Source: Parvibaculum sp036499025 (GTDB lineage Bacteria; Pseudomonadota; Alphaproteobacteria; Parvibaculales; Parvibaculaceae). From it: a DNA stretch of 15,731 nucleotides. This document shows, piece after piece, positions 14,495-15,731 of the stretch. The notes beneath the pieces are model-generated. The model was not told the origin of the DNA. It saw only the letters and a program-made list of their open reading frames with translations, and ran no database searches. The position numbers were made by a program, and so were the translations under genes. The stretch's first letter is position 1; every line of letters starts with the position of its first letter. The stretch lies in contig DASYEM010000054.1 of assembly GCA_036499025.1 (NCBI GenBank), positions 1 through 15,731 of the forward strand. Direction: 5' to 3'.

Positions 14495-15582
14495 GCGGTC
14501 TGCTTTCTGGATTTTAGAAAAAGCATGACGGCCCGCTCTTCGGCGGACAATCCGTGCGGCGCATCGCCCTTGCAGCGCGCCGTGCCGAGCGTCAGCTCAC
14601 CCGCCATATAGGCATCCAATATCTGGGGATGCACATAGCATTGGCGGCAGATGGCCACGGTATTTCCGAGCTTGGCGGCGACGCGCTCAATGATCCGCCT
14701 CATGTTTTTCCGGGCGGCGGTCTTCGTTTCCGCCGCGCCGATCTCATGAAGAGCTTGCGCCGCTGCGACCGTGCCGGCCCAGGTTCTGAAATCCTTCGCC
14801 GTGACGGTCGCGCCGGAAATTTCAAGCAGATAGGCGTTGACGTCGGACGAGGCGACGCCCTGCTGTTTTCCATCTTCGTCGAGATATTGAAAAAGTTGCT
14901 GCCCCGGCAACTCCTGACAGCTACGCACCAGTTTTGCGATGCGTCTATCGGATATTTGAAGCCGCCATGTTTTGCCGCTCTTACCCTTGAACTGGAAGCG
15001 CAGGTTCGTCCCTTCAATGCGCACATGCGAGTTGCGCAAGGTCGTCAATCCGTAGCTCTTGTTCTGTTTTGCATAGTCGGCATTGCCGATGCGGATCAGC
15101 GTGATCTCGAGCAGATGCACGACGGTCGCCAGTACTTTTTCTTTCGGCAATCCGCGCAAACCCATGTGGTTTGCGACAGCCGCGCGGATTTTCGGCAGGA
15201 CATGCGCAAAGCCGAGGAGGCGTTCATATTTCACCTCGTCGCGCTGCTGCCTGAATTCGGGATGATAGCGATATTGTTTGCGGCCTCTGGCGTCGCGCCC
15301 GGTCGCTTGCAGATGCCCGTTGGCATAAAGGCAAATCCAGACATCCTCCCAGGCGGGAGGAATGGCGAGAGAGCGAAAGCGCGCAAGATCCGCGACCTCC
15401 GTCACTTTTTTGCCGTCGGGCTTTACATAAAAGAAGCCGCGGCCGGCGCGTTTTCTGCCAATGCCCGGTTCGTCATCGGCGACGTAGCGCAATGTTTGGG
15501 GTTCGACCTCGTGGCTGAAGCCTTCATTTTCCCCGGCCGCCTCGCCCGGCATCGCACCGGTATCCCGCAACGCCGCCTGCAT
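14491..15582 (-). CDS. DNA topoisomerase IB (bacterial/poxvirus type)
   Basis: A 363-residue type IB topoisomerase that relaxes supercoils by transient 3'-phosphotyrosine nicking. The active site is recognisable: Arg164 in LIRIGNADY, a Lys in the FKGKSGK beta-hairpin (about 199-204), Arg266 in DFRTWAG, Asn307 in KLGNT and nucleophile Tyr316 in CRQCYVHP. Asn instead of the poxvirus His, 9 residues before Tyr, is what bacterial members such as the Deinococcus enzyme carry. The N-terminal YADDEPGIGR-like context (VADDEPGIGRKRAGRGFFY) also fits. The start at 15582 was chosen because GGGAG lies 6 bases upstream; an ATG at 15663 would begin 12 bases after the tRNA end and has no ribosome site. It may be transcribed through from the tRNA gene, since no terminator lies between. 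Confidence 0.9.
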   Translation of the reverse strand: MQAALRDTGAMPGEAAGENEGFSHEVEPQTLRYVADDEPGIGRKRAGRGFFYVKPDGKKVTEVADLARFRSLAIPPAWEDVWICLYANGHLQATGRDARGRKQYRYHPEFRQQRDEVKYERLLGFAHVLPKIRAAVANHMGLRGLPKEKVLATVVHLLEITLIRIGNADYAKQNKSYGLTTLRNSHVRIEGTNLRFQFKGKSGKTWRLQISDRRIAKLVRSCQELPGQQLFQYLDEDGKQQGVASSDVNAYLLEISGATVTAKDFRTWAGTVAAAQALHEIGAAETKTAARKNMRRIIERVAAKLGNTVAICRQCYVHPQILDAYMAGELTLGTARCKGDAPHGLSAEERAVMLFLKSRKQTA

Positions 15583-15588
15583 TTCTGG

Positions 15589-15593
15589 CTCCC
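15589..15593 (-). promoter_or_regulatory. Ribosome binding site deciding the start at 15582
   Basis: GGGAG on the minus strand, 6 bases before ATG 15582. It favours the shorter topoisomerase over starts at 15663, 15627 or 15600. Confidence 0.6.
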
Positions 15594-15675
15594 GGATCAT
15601 CCACGCCCAAACCACGGCTCTCCTCATCCAACGCAGGTCGCGGGAAGGCGGTTCCAGAGGCATGAATATCGGGAT

Positions 15676-15731
15676 TGGAGCGGGTGAAGGGAATCGAACC
15701 CTCGTCGTAAGCTTGGGAAGCTTCTGCTCTA
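15676..15731 (-). tRNA. tRNA-Gly(CCC), 3' portion, cut by the window end
   Basis: On the minus strand the T arm (GAGGG TTCGATT CCCTT), acceptor half CACCCGC, discriminator T and encoded CCA (15676-15678) are all present. The anticodon loop TTCCCAA (15719-15713) is closed by AAGC/GCTT and carries anticodon CCC (15717-15715), reading GGG glycine codons. The sequence also includes the end of the D arm (TAGAGCAG). The 5' acceptor strand and most of the D arm lie beyond position 15731, so the gene is partial here only because of the window edge. Confidence 0.93.

Noticed and set aside
14501..14525. Hairpin with arms TGCTTT and AAAGCA as a terminator for the methyltransferase gene.
   Set aside because: The stem has only six mostly AT pairs with a 13-base loop and no T-tract, so it is too weak to call.

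Overview
The window is a compact, high-GC chromosomal segment from what looks like an alphaproteobacterium, probably Hyphomicrobiales; a Parvibaculum-like lineage is only a guess. Supporting signs are short response regulators with a GPDRRRR tail, a MatB-type malonyl-CoA synthetase, a bacterial topoisomerase IB and a tRNA-Gly(CCC) with encoded CCA. No insertion sequence, prophage, CRISPR or plasmid feature is visible. No gene-free stretch exceeds 300 bases; the longest, 8570-8830, is a divergent control region.

Layout. Positions 12-5309 (plus) hold a membrane histidine kinase with a degenerate Hpt-like tail, a long DinG/XPD-type iron-sulfur helicase and a TerB-like protein. Positions 5311-6024 (minus) encode a secreted protein with a calcium-loop motif. 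Positions 6240-7579 (plus) hold a translationally coupled pair: a sterol desaturase/fatty-acid hydroxylase family membrane enzyme and a SixA-type phosphohistidine phosphatase. Positions 7583-8557 (minus) encode a membrane-tethered solute-binding protein with no permease beside it. Diverging from it, 8831-10828 (plus) encodes a membrane GT2 glycosyltransferase with an N-terminal MshEN-type (c-di-GMP-binding family) module, followed by two paralogous receiver-only response regulators (10899-11435 and 11527-12081). Then come malonyl-CoA synthetase (minus), a TylF-family methyltransferase (plus), DNA topoisomerase IB (minus) and the 3' part of tRNA-Gly (minus, cut by the window end).

Genes working together. 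Much of the window is signal transduction (kinase, two receivers, SixA phosphatase, MshEN-glycosyltransferase), but only local order links these genes. The most interesting block is 8557-12081: a putative c-di-GMP-gated polysaccharide synthase, a divergent tethered binding protein sharing a control region that carries a dyad, and two receivers that both have a CTAAC-N3-TCG-N-TAA element upstream. Convergent genes are packed very tightly, with gaps of 1, 3 and 6 bases and one pair whose stop codons overlap on CTAG. All functions are read from motifs by eye; no database search was run.
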